From Deltaproteobacteria bacterium (GTDB lineage: Bacteria > Myxococcota_A > UBA9160 > SZUA-336), in contig SMWZ01000118.1 of NCBI GenBank assembly GCA_004356455.1, forward strand, positions 1-44,140: a stretch of DNA of 44,140 nucleotides. The letters are read 5' to 3'. The notes beneath the pieces were generated by a model, which was not told the DNA's origin, searched no databases, and saw nothing but the letters and a program-made list of their open reading frames with translations. Position numbers and translations under genes: made by a program. Shown here in pieces: positions 24,737 through 32,293 of the stretch (its first letter is position 1; every line of letters starts with the position of its first letter).

Positions 24737-27061
24737 ATGTGGCGGCCCGGCAGCAAGCTCGCTCATCCCTTCAACCCCGAGCTCGGCGTGGGCGTCGTGC
24801 GCTCGGTCGAGGGACGCTTTTTGGTGGTCTATTTCCCCTCCGCCGAGCGCGAGCTTACGCTGGCGGCGGAGGGCGCGGGGCTGACCCGCCTGATCCTGCC
24901 CGAAGGCGGCCGCGCGCGCTTGCTCGCGAGCGGAGAGGAGGTAAGGATCGCGCGCAGTATTGAGCACCGCTACCTGCTCAGCGACGGCCGCGAGGTGGAC
25001 GATGCGGATCTCTGGCCGCTCGAGCCCACGGATTCCCCGATCGAGCGACTCGCGGCCCAGCGGCTGGATGCGCTCGCGGATTTCCGCAACCGCATTGACG
25101 GACTCAAGCTGATGACACTGCGCGAAGCGGGCGGCCTCGGCAGCTTCCTGGGGGGGCGCATCGAGCTCTTCCCCCACCAGCTCCACACCGCGTTGCGGGC
25201 GGTCGAGCAGGAACCGGTGCGCTGGCTTCTGGCCGATGAGGTTGGGCTGGGCAAAACCATCGAAGCCTGCCTGATCATCTCCGCGCTCGTGCGCACGGGT
25301 CGTACGCGCGGGGCGCTGATCGTCGCCCCCAGCACACTCACGGTACAGTGGCTGGGCGAGCTCTACCGGAAGTTTCATCAGATCTTCGTGCTGCTGGACC
25401 ACGACCGCATCGAGAGCGTGGAGACGGACTTCGGGGAGGGCCTGAATCCCTTCGATGTTCATCCGTTCGCGGTGATCTCGATGGAGATGTTGGGCTCCGA
25501 CCGGCGCCTCGCCCGGCTGGCCGCAGAGGTGAGTCCCGAGCTCGTGGTCGTGGACGAAGCCCATCGCCTGGCGCAGGACAGGTTCAAGAACGCGCTCTCG
25601 CCGCTGGTAGCCAACGCACGCCACGCCCTGCTACTGACGGCGACGCCGCTCCAGGCGGACCGACGCGGCTTCTGGCAGCTGCTCTCCCTGCTGCAGCCCG
25701 ATCACTTCTGCGCTTTCGAGGAGTTCGAGCGCGCGCTCGAGCGTAGCAACACGGTCGTGCCGTGTACGAGTGCCGTACGCCGCGTGGACCTGGGCGGTCT
25801 GCCGCCCCGCCGGCCCCGCGCGATCGACCTTCCGCCGCCGGACAAGGCGGTCTCACGCGATCCCCGCGCACGTTGGATCGCGGACCACGTTCGTGTGTGG
25901 TTCGAGCGGCGTGAGAAGGTGCTGATTTTCCTGCACGAAGCCAAGGAGCTGGAGACACTGAAGAACTTCCTCGAGACGAGCACGCGTACGCGCATGATGG
26001 TCTTTCACGAGGGACTCTCGGCCGTGCGCCGCGACATAGAGGTTGCGGGCTTTCGCGAGAGTCAGGCCCCGGTGCTGCTGTGCTCGGAGGCCGGCGCCGA
26101 GGGACGTAACTTCCAGTTCTGCGACCGCATGGTCCACTACGATCTGCCCTGGGATCCGGTCGTGCTCGAGCAGCGCATCGGACGCCTCGATCGTATCGGA
26201 AGGACAAGCGACGTGGAGATCATCTACTTCCGGCACGAGGGAGCGAGCCCGGACGTGGCCCGTCTGTACGAACGGCTGGACCTCTTCTCCCGACCGAGCG
26301 CCGCTCTGGACGTCGCGCTAACACCTGTCCGGCAGGCGCTCAAGGCGGCGGACGGCGGCGAGCTCGCGCTCAACATGGACCAGCTCATCGCGCGCGTGGA
26401 CGCGGCACGCAAGGCCCTGGGGTACGACGTGTCTCGGGTCGTCTACCGCGACGGCTACGACCGCTCACGCGATGCGGAGATTCTGGCTCGGGTTCCCCCC
26501 GACCTGGAGCTGCGCACGCGCAGCTTCTGCGTCGAGGCCGCTCACCGACTGGGACTCAAGGTGGTGGAGAAGGTGGGGCGCGCACTCTACTACATCGAGC
26601 TGGGCGAGCATGCGACGGTGGATTCCCTGCCAGGCGTTGCGGGCGGAACCCGCTACCTCGGCACCTTCGATCGACTCGAGGCCATCCACAAGGACGAGGT
26701 CGATTTCTTTGCCAGCGGTCACGCCCTGGTCGAGGGTCTACTGCTCGAGCTGGAGGACGGGCCGCGCGGGCGCAGCTGCCTGTTCGAAGTACCCGGGGAC
26801 GGCACGGAGGGGGTGGGGCTGCTCTGTCTGTACAAGGAGGGGCCCCGCTGGCAAGCGCGGGTGGTCGACCGCGAGGGCAAGCCCGAGCCGGCCTGGGCCG
26901 AGCGCGTGCTGCAAGCGCTGCCCGCCGCCCGCTCCCTCCAGCCCGATGAGCTGGAGCTTGGGGACGACTGGGTCACGAGCGTGCGCGCCATGGGAGCTCA
27001 GCTCGAGCGTGCGGGCGCGCGGGGTCAGCTGGTCGCTGCGGCGCTCTTCCGCTTCAGCTAA
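24737..27061 (+). CDS. SNF2-family helicase, RapA/HepA-like
   Basis: A 774-residue superfamily 2 ATPase. The N-terminus (1-60) resembles the Tudor-like beta domain of RapA (HPFNPELGVGVVRSVEGRFL). Walker A is LLADEVGLGKTIEACL (Lys about 172), motif Ia is GALIVAPSTLTVQW, Walker B is VVVDEAHRLAQD, motif III is LLLTATPLQ, and motif VI is LEQRIGRLDRIGR. E. coli RapA binds RNA polymerase and recycles stalled complexes. This protein is shorter than the 968-residue E. coli enzyme but keeps the RapA-type C-terminal extension (about 530-774). An RNA polymerase role is inferred from family only. It converges with, and overlaps by 8 bases, an RNA methyltransferase gene. Confidence 0.9.
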   Translation: MWRPGSKLAHPFNPELGVGVVRSVEGRFLVVYFPSAERELTLAAEGAGLTRLILPEGGRARLLASGEEVRIARSIEHRYLLSDGREVDDADLWPLEPTDSPIERLAAQRLDALADFRNRIDGLKLMTLREAGGLGSFLGGRIELFPHQLHTALRAVEQEPVRWLLADEVGLGKTIEACLIISALVRTGRTRGALIVAPSTLTVQWLGELYRKFHQIFVLLDHDRIESVETDFGEGLNPFDVHPFAVISMEMLGSDRRLARLAAEVSPELVVVDEAHRLAQDRFKNALSPLVANARHALLLTATPLQADRRGFWQLLSLLQPDHFCAFEEFERALERSNTVVPCTSAVRRVDLGGLPPRRPRAIDLPPPDKAVSRDPRARWIADHVRVWFERREKVLIFLHEAKELETLKNFLETSTRTRMMVFHEGLSAVRRDIEVAGFRESQAPVLLCSEAGAEGRNFQFCDRMVHYDLPWDPVVLEQRIGRLDRIGRTSDVEIIYFRHEGASPDVARLYERLDLFSRPSAALDVALTPVRQALKAADGGELALNMDQLIARVDAARKALGYDVSRVVYRDGYDRSRDAEILARVPPDLELRTRSFCVEAAHRLGLKVVEKVGRALYYIELGEHATVDSLPGVAGGTRYLGTFDRLEAIHKDEVDFFASGHALVEGLLLELEDGPRGRSCLFEVPGDGTEGVGLLCLYKEGPRWQARVVDREGKPEPAWAERVLQALPAARSLQPDELELGDDWVTSVRAMGAQLERAGARGQLVAAALFRFS

Positions 27062-27788
27062 ATGCCGCCTGGCGCAGGCGCTCGGCGGCGACTGCCGCCA
27101 CCGCGGCCTGTAGGTTGTAGGAGGGAATGAAGCCGGACGTGGGAATCCGCACCAGGCTGTCGCAGCGTTCGAGTACTGGCGCCGGAATCCCATGGGTCTC
27201 GCCACCCACGACGAATAGCACCCGGCCCGTGAGATCCACCTCCCACGGCGCCTGCGTGCCCACGTCTTCGATGCCCACGATACGACGGCCCGCCTCCTGC
27301 GCACCCGCCAGCACCACGTTGGCGCGTTCCCAGAGCACGGGCATGTACCAGTCCGCGCGCATCGAGAAGCGCAGCGCAGCCTTGCGCTTCGCGCGATCGA
27401 GCTCGGCGTCGATTACGACCCCGTCGGCGCCCGACACCTCGGCCGTGCGCGCTACCATCCCGATATTGCCCGGATAGGTCGTGCCGACGAGCAGCCAGAC
27501 CGCGCCCGGCCCCGCCAGCACCTGCTCCAGGTCGCCACCGGGCGTGCGACCGAGCAGGGCAAGCACCTCGCCCACAGGCTCGACCTGGCTCATGCGCCGC
27601 AGTACGTTCGCGCTCGCTTCACGCACTGGAACTCCAGCCGCACGCGCGCGCAGAGCGAGCTCCTGCACGGCCTCGTCCTTGGCGTCCTTCTGCACCAGCA
27701 GCAGCGCCACGGGTGCACCCTCGCGCAGCGCGGCGTCTATGCTTGACACACCGCTGAGCTGAAGGATCCGCGTCTCCGGCCGAGCCAT
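27054..27788 (-). CDS. SpoU/TrmH-family RNA 2'-O-methyltransferase
   Basis: A 244-residue SPOUT methyltransferase. The N-terminal part (about 1-85) looks like the L30e-like substrate-binding domain seen in RlmB/TsnR relatives. The catalytic trefoil-knot domain carries motif 1 TTYPGNIGMVARTAEVSGAD, motif 2 VLFVVGGETHGIPAPVLE, and motif 3 VRIPTSGFIPSYNLQAAVAA with the knot-forming S-Y-N. The target (23S rRNA or tRNA ribose) cannot be told from sequence. The start at 27788 has no strong ribosome-binding site. Upstream lies a long inverted repeat separating it from the B12 operon on the same strand. Confidence 0.92.
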   Translation of the reverse strand: MARPETRILQLSGVSSIDAALREGAPVALLLVQKDAKDEAVQELALRARAAGVPVREASANVLRRMSQVEPVGEVLALLGRTPGGDLEQVLAGPGAVWLLVGTTYPGNIGMVARTAEVSGADGVVIDAELDRAKRKAALRFSMRADWYMPVLWERANVVLAGAQEAGRRIVGIEDVGTQAPWEVDLTGRVLFVVGGETHGIPAPVLERCDSLVRIPTSGFIPSYNLQAAVAAVAAERLRQAAFS

Positions 27789-27801
27789 GGAGTCCAGTCT
27801 A

Positions 27802-27855
27802 GCCCGGATATTTCACCGGGTTGCCCTAGTAGGCCACCCGGTGAGATTTCCGGGC
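27802..27855. repeat. 20-bp near-perfect inverted repeat
   Basis: The left arm GCCCGGATATTTCACCGGGT (27802-27821) and right arm ACCCGGTGAGATTTCCGGGC (27836-27855) pair at 18 of 20 positions around a 14-base loop. It lies 23 bases after the stop of the propeller gene and just upstream of the methyltransferase start. No T-tract follows on either strand, so a classical intrinsic terminator is not obvious. It could be a short MITE-like palindrome (both ends near TA), a processing or attenuation hairpin, or an operator. Confidence 0.7.
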
Positions 27856-27877
27856 TTACTTCCTGCCAACTCCCTGC

Positions 27878-29719
27878 CTAGGGCAAGGCGGGCGCGCAGA
27901 TCTGCGCGACGCCCGGACCCAGTGTTTCGCGCGCGCGCGTCAGCACCACGAGATCGAGGACATCGCACTCGGCCGCCCCCGATTTCCCCGCCACGTTACA
28001 CTTGTCGGGGAAGGGTAAAGCCAGCGCCGGCTCAGCCAGGAACAGGCGAACCGCGTCGACATCGCTTTGCAGCACCTTTCCATCGCCGTCCACATCGCCA
28101 CACTGGCACGGGTCTCCCACGCCGTCGGGCAGGGAGCTCTCGACGCCTCCCGAGTCGGGCTGGGGCGGCGTGCCGTTGGGGTGGACGGGGCAGTTGTCGA
28201 CGGCGTCCTCCGTTCCGTCCGCGTCGTAATCGCCCGTCGCCGGCGAGAGCGCTCCCAGCAGCCGCGCACGCGTAACAACCCCGTCCGGCGCGAGCGTGAG
28301 CCAGATGACGTCGCTGCCGTCCACACCCGCGACCGAGTTCGTGTGCACGAGCATGGGTCCGGGGCAGCACTCGTCTCCGAAGCCGCCCGAGGGTGGCGCG
28401 GCAACCTCGGTCTCGGCAGGACCGAAACGCGACGGTAGCAGCGGGTGCGGACGCTCCAGGTTGCGAGGATCGAAGGCGAGCACGCCCAGACCCCCATCGT
28501 TGAAGGAGGTGGCCACGATGAAGTCCCCCGAGGCCCCGAACCGAACCTCGACCACGAACCCCGCGGTCCCCGCTGCGCCCGATGGCGGCGGCAGTGCGAT
28601 CGGATTCTCGAACCCGCGGATCACGCGCTTGCGCAGACAGGGCACGCCACCCGCCTCGGCACCCATCACGTCATTACAGGACGGACGCTGCAGCGTCGGG
28701 TCGAGGTCGGGTCGCGGCAGGTCCTGAAGCCCGCGAATGTCCACCGCAAACAGGGCCCGCAGCGTTTGTGAGCCCACCACCGCCACCGAGCCCGTGGGAT
28801 CGATGGCGAGCGAGAGGCCGCCAGGGTTGACCTTGCCCAGCGGGAAGGACCCCACGATCGTCGCCGCAACCGGATCGATGACGTCGATGCTCCCGACCCC
28901 GGTGACCAGCGGCGGAACGGCCACGTCGAGAAGTCCGCTGTTCGTGACGGCCACCAGTCCTCCGGGGAGCGCGGTCAACGCGGTAGGATTGGGGTCCGAG
29001 GTGACGATGAAGGGCGGCGTGGCGGGCTCGATACTCGTCTGCGGTCCCGAGTCGTCGATATCAAACAGTAAAACGGTGCCGGGATTGAGAATCGGGTTGC
29101 TGCCCACGCGCTCGAAATTGGAGGTGCTCACGAGCAGACGACTCCCGACCCGAAGCACGTCGCTGGTCAAGCTCGTGTCGAAGCCCGTGATCGCAGTCCC
29201 AGTTCCGTCGGAATCGTAGGTCGTGAACGAGCCCGCGATACAGCGCTTGGTGGGCACGGAGCGTCTCGACTCGCCCTGGTAGATGACGGGCCAGTCCGCG
29301 CCCGTCGAGCTGTTGAACGGTACGACCAACTCGCAGTTGGAGGTCGTGACCCAGCCCCGCGTCAGGCTCCCGTCCATGGGATCGAGGTAGAGGTTTCCCA
29401 GCGTGCCAAAGTCGAAGCCCGTGGGATCGCCGCAGTTCGCGAGCGACTCGCTGCAGTTGAGGTTGGCCGGCAGGATGTAGACGGGATCGGCGAAGTCGAG
29501 CGCGACGCCGGGCGTGATCCCGATTCCGAAGACGCCCGGTACCACTGCCGCGCAGGACACGAAGGCCAGGTCCGGATCGAATGGATGCGCCTCGATTGCG
29601 GGCGGTGCGGGACAGAAGAGCGGAAGCGTATCGACGGCCTCCACGCCCGGCTGCAGCACTACGCCGAACGCCTCGAGCGGAATCAGCGCAAGCAGCAGCG
29701 GCAGGCCCGGCGCGCGCAT
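27878..29719 (-). CDS. Secreted beta-propeller-like protein with TSP3/dockerin-like tail (BtuG-like candidate)
   Basis: A 613-residue secreted protein. A signal peptide (MRAPGLPLLLALIPLEAFG) is followed by a long beta-rich region with propeller-blade phrases such as GLVAVTNSGLLDVAVPPLV, GSIDVIDPVAATIVGSFPLG, GGLSLAIDPTGSVAVVGSQ and GASGDFIVATSFNDGGLGVL, plus several cysteines. From about residue 497 there is a calcium-loop tail: DYDADGTEDAVDNCP (thrombospondin type-3-like) and CGDVDGDGKVLQSDVDAV (dockerin-like). Its ATG overlaps the receptor's TGA as TGATG, so it is translated with the receptor and under the same cobalamin riboswitch. In Bacteroides a surface propeller (BtuG) captures B12 for BtuB; an equivalent role here is inferred from fold and context, not proven. 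Confidence 0.8.
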   Translation of the reverse strand: MRAPGLPLLLALIPLEAFGVVLQPGVEAVDTLPLFCPAPPAIEAHPFDPDLAFVSCAAVVPGVFGIGITPGVALDFADPVYILPANLNCSESLANCGDPTGFDFGTLGNLYLDPMDGSLTRGWVTTSNCELVVPFNSSTGADWPVIYQGESRRSVPTKRCIAGSFTTYDSDGTGTAITGFDTSLTSDVLRVGSRLLVSTSNFERVGSNPILNPGTVLLFDIDDSGPQTSIEPATPPFIVTSDPNPTALTALPGGLVAVTNSGLLDVAVPPLVTGVGSIDVIDPVAATIVGSFPLGKVNPGGLSLAIDPTGSVAVVGSQTLRALFAVDIRGLQDLPRPDLDPTLQRPSCNDVMGAEAGGVPCLRKRVIRGFENPIALPPPSGAAGTAGFVVEVRFGASGDFIVATSFNDGGLGVLAFDPRNLERPHPLLPSRFGPAETEVAAPPSGGFGDECCPGPMLVHTNSVAGVDGSDVIWLTLAPDGVVTRARLLGALSPATGDYDADGTEDAVDNCPVHPNGTPPQPDSGGVESSLPDGVGDPCQCGDVDGDGKVLQSDVDAVRLFLAEPALALPFPDKCNVAGKSGAAECDVLDLVVLTRARETLGPGVAQICAPALP

Positions 29720-31758
29720 CAGCGCGGAGCCAGGCGCAGGCGCATATACCACAGCGTGTCATCCGGCAGTGGCAAACCGAGCGAATCCACTCGCTGCTCG
29801 CCCGTCAGGTTGATCCACTCGAAGCTCAGCGTAAGGTTCTCCGGGACCCAGGCCAGGCCCGGGAGGTCGGACGGACGCAGGCTGATGCCGGCATCGAGTT
29901 GGGTCGCGCTATCTACCTTGAACCTCCCGCCTGCGTTCAGAAAGAGGTCGTCCTCGTGGGTGAACTCCACCCACAGCCGGTTGCCCGCAAGGCGCAGCGC
30001 GGCCCGACCGAAGAGCTGGTTGCGCGGCGAGTGCGGCAGCGGATTTCCCGTGCTCTTGATCTCGGTATCCAGATAGGTGTAGTTCCCGCCCAGCTCCAGG
30101 CGGTTCCAGAGCGTGAGTGAGCCGCGCAGCTCGTAGCCACGGGCCTCTGCCTGACCGGTGTTGCGTGGCACGAAGCTGTTGTTGAACTGGACCCACTCGA
30201 TGGCCTGCTCGATGTCCCTGTGAAAGAACACGCCCTCCAGGCGCAGCTGAGCGAGGGGCCCCCAGCCGTGGTTCGAGAACTCCAAGCCCACGTCGAAGTT
30301 CCAGCTCTGCTCGGGCTCGAGCTCCGGGTTGCCGCGAATGAAGCCGTAATCAGGATGAAAGAGCTCTGCGAAGGTCGGGCGGCGGTAGGCGCGTAGGTAG
30401 TTCGTCTTCAGCCGCAGACCAGGCGCAAGCCGCAGGATGGCGCCGATCTGGGGGAGCCACTCGCTACCGTCATCGACGTCGACCTCCTCGAATCCCTTGA
30501 ACTGCGCGGAGCGAACCTGGCCCGAGCTCGTATCGGCCAGCTCCAGACCGAGTGCGGGCAGCAGACGCAGGCGTCCACCGAAGAGCCGCACTTCCGACTG
30601 GGTGAAGAGGTTGCCCACCCAGCGCCGCTTGGAATCCACGTCATCGGTGCGCACGCGTTCGATTCGCACGCTCGAGACCGCACGATTCACCAGCCACGCA
30701 CGGCCGAGCCGTACAGGCTCCCCGATATAGTTCAGCTCGATACCGGTTTGCGTGTCGGTCGACTGCGAACGTGTACGATCGGGGAAGAGCCTGGCCGGAA
30801 AAAAGCCGCAGCGCTGGCCATCGTCGTGCAGCTCCGAGTACTCGTAGCGGTGGTAAACGGAGGCCTTGAACGCACCCGGGCCCAGCGCGCGATCGCTCCA
30901 GCCGAGGCTGAACACCGCGCGCCGGAACTGCTCCTCGCCATCGACGCAGCTCAGCTGCTCGTCCGTGACATCTCTGCGGGGGACGCCCAGCGTACCTCCA
31001 GGCTGGCCGTTGTCCTTACGCGAGAAGCGCAGAATCGCCGACGCCTCCGAGGTGGGGCCCGTGTCGAGGTAGGATGAGAGCAGGCCCGTCTCGCGTACAA
31101 AATCCGCGTTGAGACGTGTGTGACGCTCGTTCTGTGCCAGATCCTGGATCCCGCCGTCGCCCTCGATCAGATCGAAGTCGAAGTCATTCTGGCTGCGCAG
31201 TCGGCTGTAGGCGAGGGAGCTGCGCACGCGCTCGCCGTTGAGGGAGAGCAGCAGATCGGCCCCCAGGGTCTCGTAGCTCCCGGTCGTAGCTGACACATCC
31301 ACAGCACCCTCTTGAGCCGGCGCGCGGCTGGTGATCGAGATCACGCCGCCCATGGCATCGCTGCCGTAGCGTGCCGCGCCACCGCCGCGAATGACCTCGA
31401 TCCGCTCGATGGTACGCAGCGACAAGCTCGAGAGATCCACGCCGCCGCGCAGCGTCGAGTTGAGCCGCACGCCGTCCATGAGCACCAGCACCTGCTCCGA
31501 CTTCGCCCCGCGGATCGAGGCCGTGCTGTGCGCACCCAGCCCGCCGAAGCGCCGCACGCGCATGCCCGCCGCGTGATGCAGCACATCCTCGACGCTCTCG
31601 AAGCGATCGTCGTACTCCCGGGCCTCGATCACCGTGACGAAGGCCGAGGGAGCCTCAACCGCCTCCGGAAACTCCTGGGCGTGGACCGCGGCGGCCAGGG
31701 CCGCGAGGATTAGAAGCGCGAGTACAGGGGTGGCGCGCTGTGCCGGTGGGGAACGCAT
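29719..31758 (-). CDS. btuB: TonB-dependent outer-membrane receptor, BtuB-like cobalamin transporter
   Basis: A 679-residue outer-membrane receptor. The signal peptide ends AVHAQ. The plug domain (about 35-150) has FESVEDVLHHAAGMRVRRFG, STASIRGAKSEQVLVLMDGV and ERIEVIRGGGAARYGSDAMG with VISITSR. A 22-strand barrel follows, with LRLKTNYLRAYRRPTFAELF and PELEPEQSWNFDVGLEF. The mature N-terminus is short and a clear TonB box is not visible. The C-terminus ends LRLAPR rather than the usual aromatic residue. The cobalamin substrate is supported by the riboswitch immediately upstream (31797-31955). GAGGAGGGAG precedes the ATG and is probably what the riboswitch masks. It is coupled to the propeller gene downstream. 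Confidence 0.92.
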   Translation of the reverse strand: MRSPPAQRATPVLALLILAALAAAVHAQEFPEAVEAPSAFVTVIEAREYDDRFESVEDVLHHAAGMRVRRFGGLGAHSTASIRGAKSEQVLVLMDGVRLNSTLRGGVDLSSLSLRTIERIEVIRGGGAARYGSDAMGGVISITSRAPAQEGAVDVSATTGSYETLGADLLLSLNGERVRSSLAYSRLRSQNDFDFDLIEGDGGIQDLAQNERHTRLNADFVRETGLLSSYLDTGPTSEASAILRFSRKDNGQPGGTLGVPRRDVTDEQLSCVDGEEQFRRAVFSLGWSDRALGPGAFKASVYHRYEYSELHDDGQRCGFFPARLFPDRTRSQSTDTQTGIELNYIGEPVRLGRAWLVNRAVSSVRIERVRTDDVDSKRRWVGNLFTQSEVRLFGGRLRLLPALGLELADTSSGQVRSAQFKGFEEVDVDDGSEWLPQIGAILRLAPGLRLKTNYLRAYRRPTFAELFHPDYGFIRGNPELEPEQSWNFDVGLEFSNHGWGPLAQLRLEGVFFHRDIEQAIEWVQFNNSFVPRNTGQAEARGYELRGSLTLWNRLELGGNYTYLDTEIKSTGNPLPHSPRNQLFGRAALRLAGNRLWVEFTHEDDLFLNAGGRFKVDSATQLDAGISLRPSDLPGLAWVPENLTLSFEWINLTGEQRVDSLGLPLPDDTLWYMRLRLAPR

Positions 31759-31796
31759 TTTCGACTCCCTCCTCGGAGAGCGGACTTCCGTCCTTC

Positions 31797-31955
31797 CACC
31801 CCGGCAGGTCTCCTGGCTGAGGGGTCGAGCGCTTGCGGCCGAGCCTTCCCCGATCGGCGATCGAGTGGCGTGTTTCGGCGAAGCTTCCCCATCACAGTGG
31901 CGGGACCACGGCCGATTCTCACGGCCTTCCCTTTTGAGTCCGAAATGGACACCGG
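31797..31955 (-). promoter_or_regulatory. Cobalamin riboswitch upstream of btuB
   Basis: Read on the minus strand, the conserved cobalamin aptamer blocks appear in order: AAAGGGAAGGCCGTGAGAAT, then CGGTCCCGCCACTGTGA-like sequence (GTGGTCCCGCCACTGTGATG), then GGGGAAGGC, then the signature CAGCCAGGAGACCTGCC at its 3' end (31807-31819). The aptamer ends about 40 bases before the btuB ATG and its ribosome-binding site. No intrinsic terminator is obvious in that gap, so repression of translation by B12 is the likely mode. Boundaries are approximate. Confidence 0.93.
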
Positions 31956-32056
31956 AGTCAGTGGATCGCTACCACCCGAGGTGCGGTGCTGTCAACTCCA
32001 GGCACCGAAGTTGACGGGGCGAAGCCGGCTGCGCTAGAAAGGAGATCACATAGCCG

Positions 32057-32252
32057 TGGATGGTGTCCCTCGAGCGGACGCTCGAGGGCAGCTCCCGCCC
32101 GGAACCTTGACGGGGGGAGCTGCGGGAAGCCGGTGAGAATCCGGCGCGAGCCCGTCGCTGTGACCGGGGACGAGCGTCGAGTAATACCACTGGCCCGCTC
32201 AGGGCTGGGAAGGTTCGGCGCTCGCGGGATCCGGGAGCCAGAAGACCGGCCA
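32057..32252 (+). promoter_or_regulatory. Cobalamin riboswitch upstream of the PEP-CTERM gene
   Basis: The plus strand carries GGGAAGCCGGTGAGAATCCG, GTCGCTGTGACCGGGGA, ACCACTGGCC, GGGAAGG and the terminal signature GAGCCAGAAGACCGGCC (32233-32249; consensus has AGCCAGGAGACC). The 5' part contains a perfect 10-bp hairpin CCCTCGAGCG-GA-CGCTCGAGGG (32067-32088) and a second stem CAGCTCCC/GGGAGCTG (32089-32122). The aptamer ends about 40 bases before the ATG at 32294. It is divergent from the btuB riboswitch, with about 100 bases between them that should contain both promoters. Confidence 0.92.
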
Positions 32253-32293
32253 GCCACATCGGATTTGCGTTTCTCCGAGGTCGAGAAGGCAGA

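Noticed and set aside
23330..25624. A 764-codon open frame on the minus strand
   Set aside because: It runs across the symporter, the DUF4212 gene and the start of the helicase, all of which have clear family signatures in other frames. Its translation is low-complexity.
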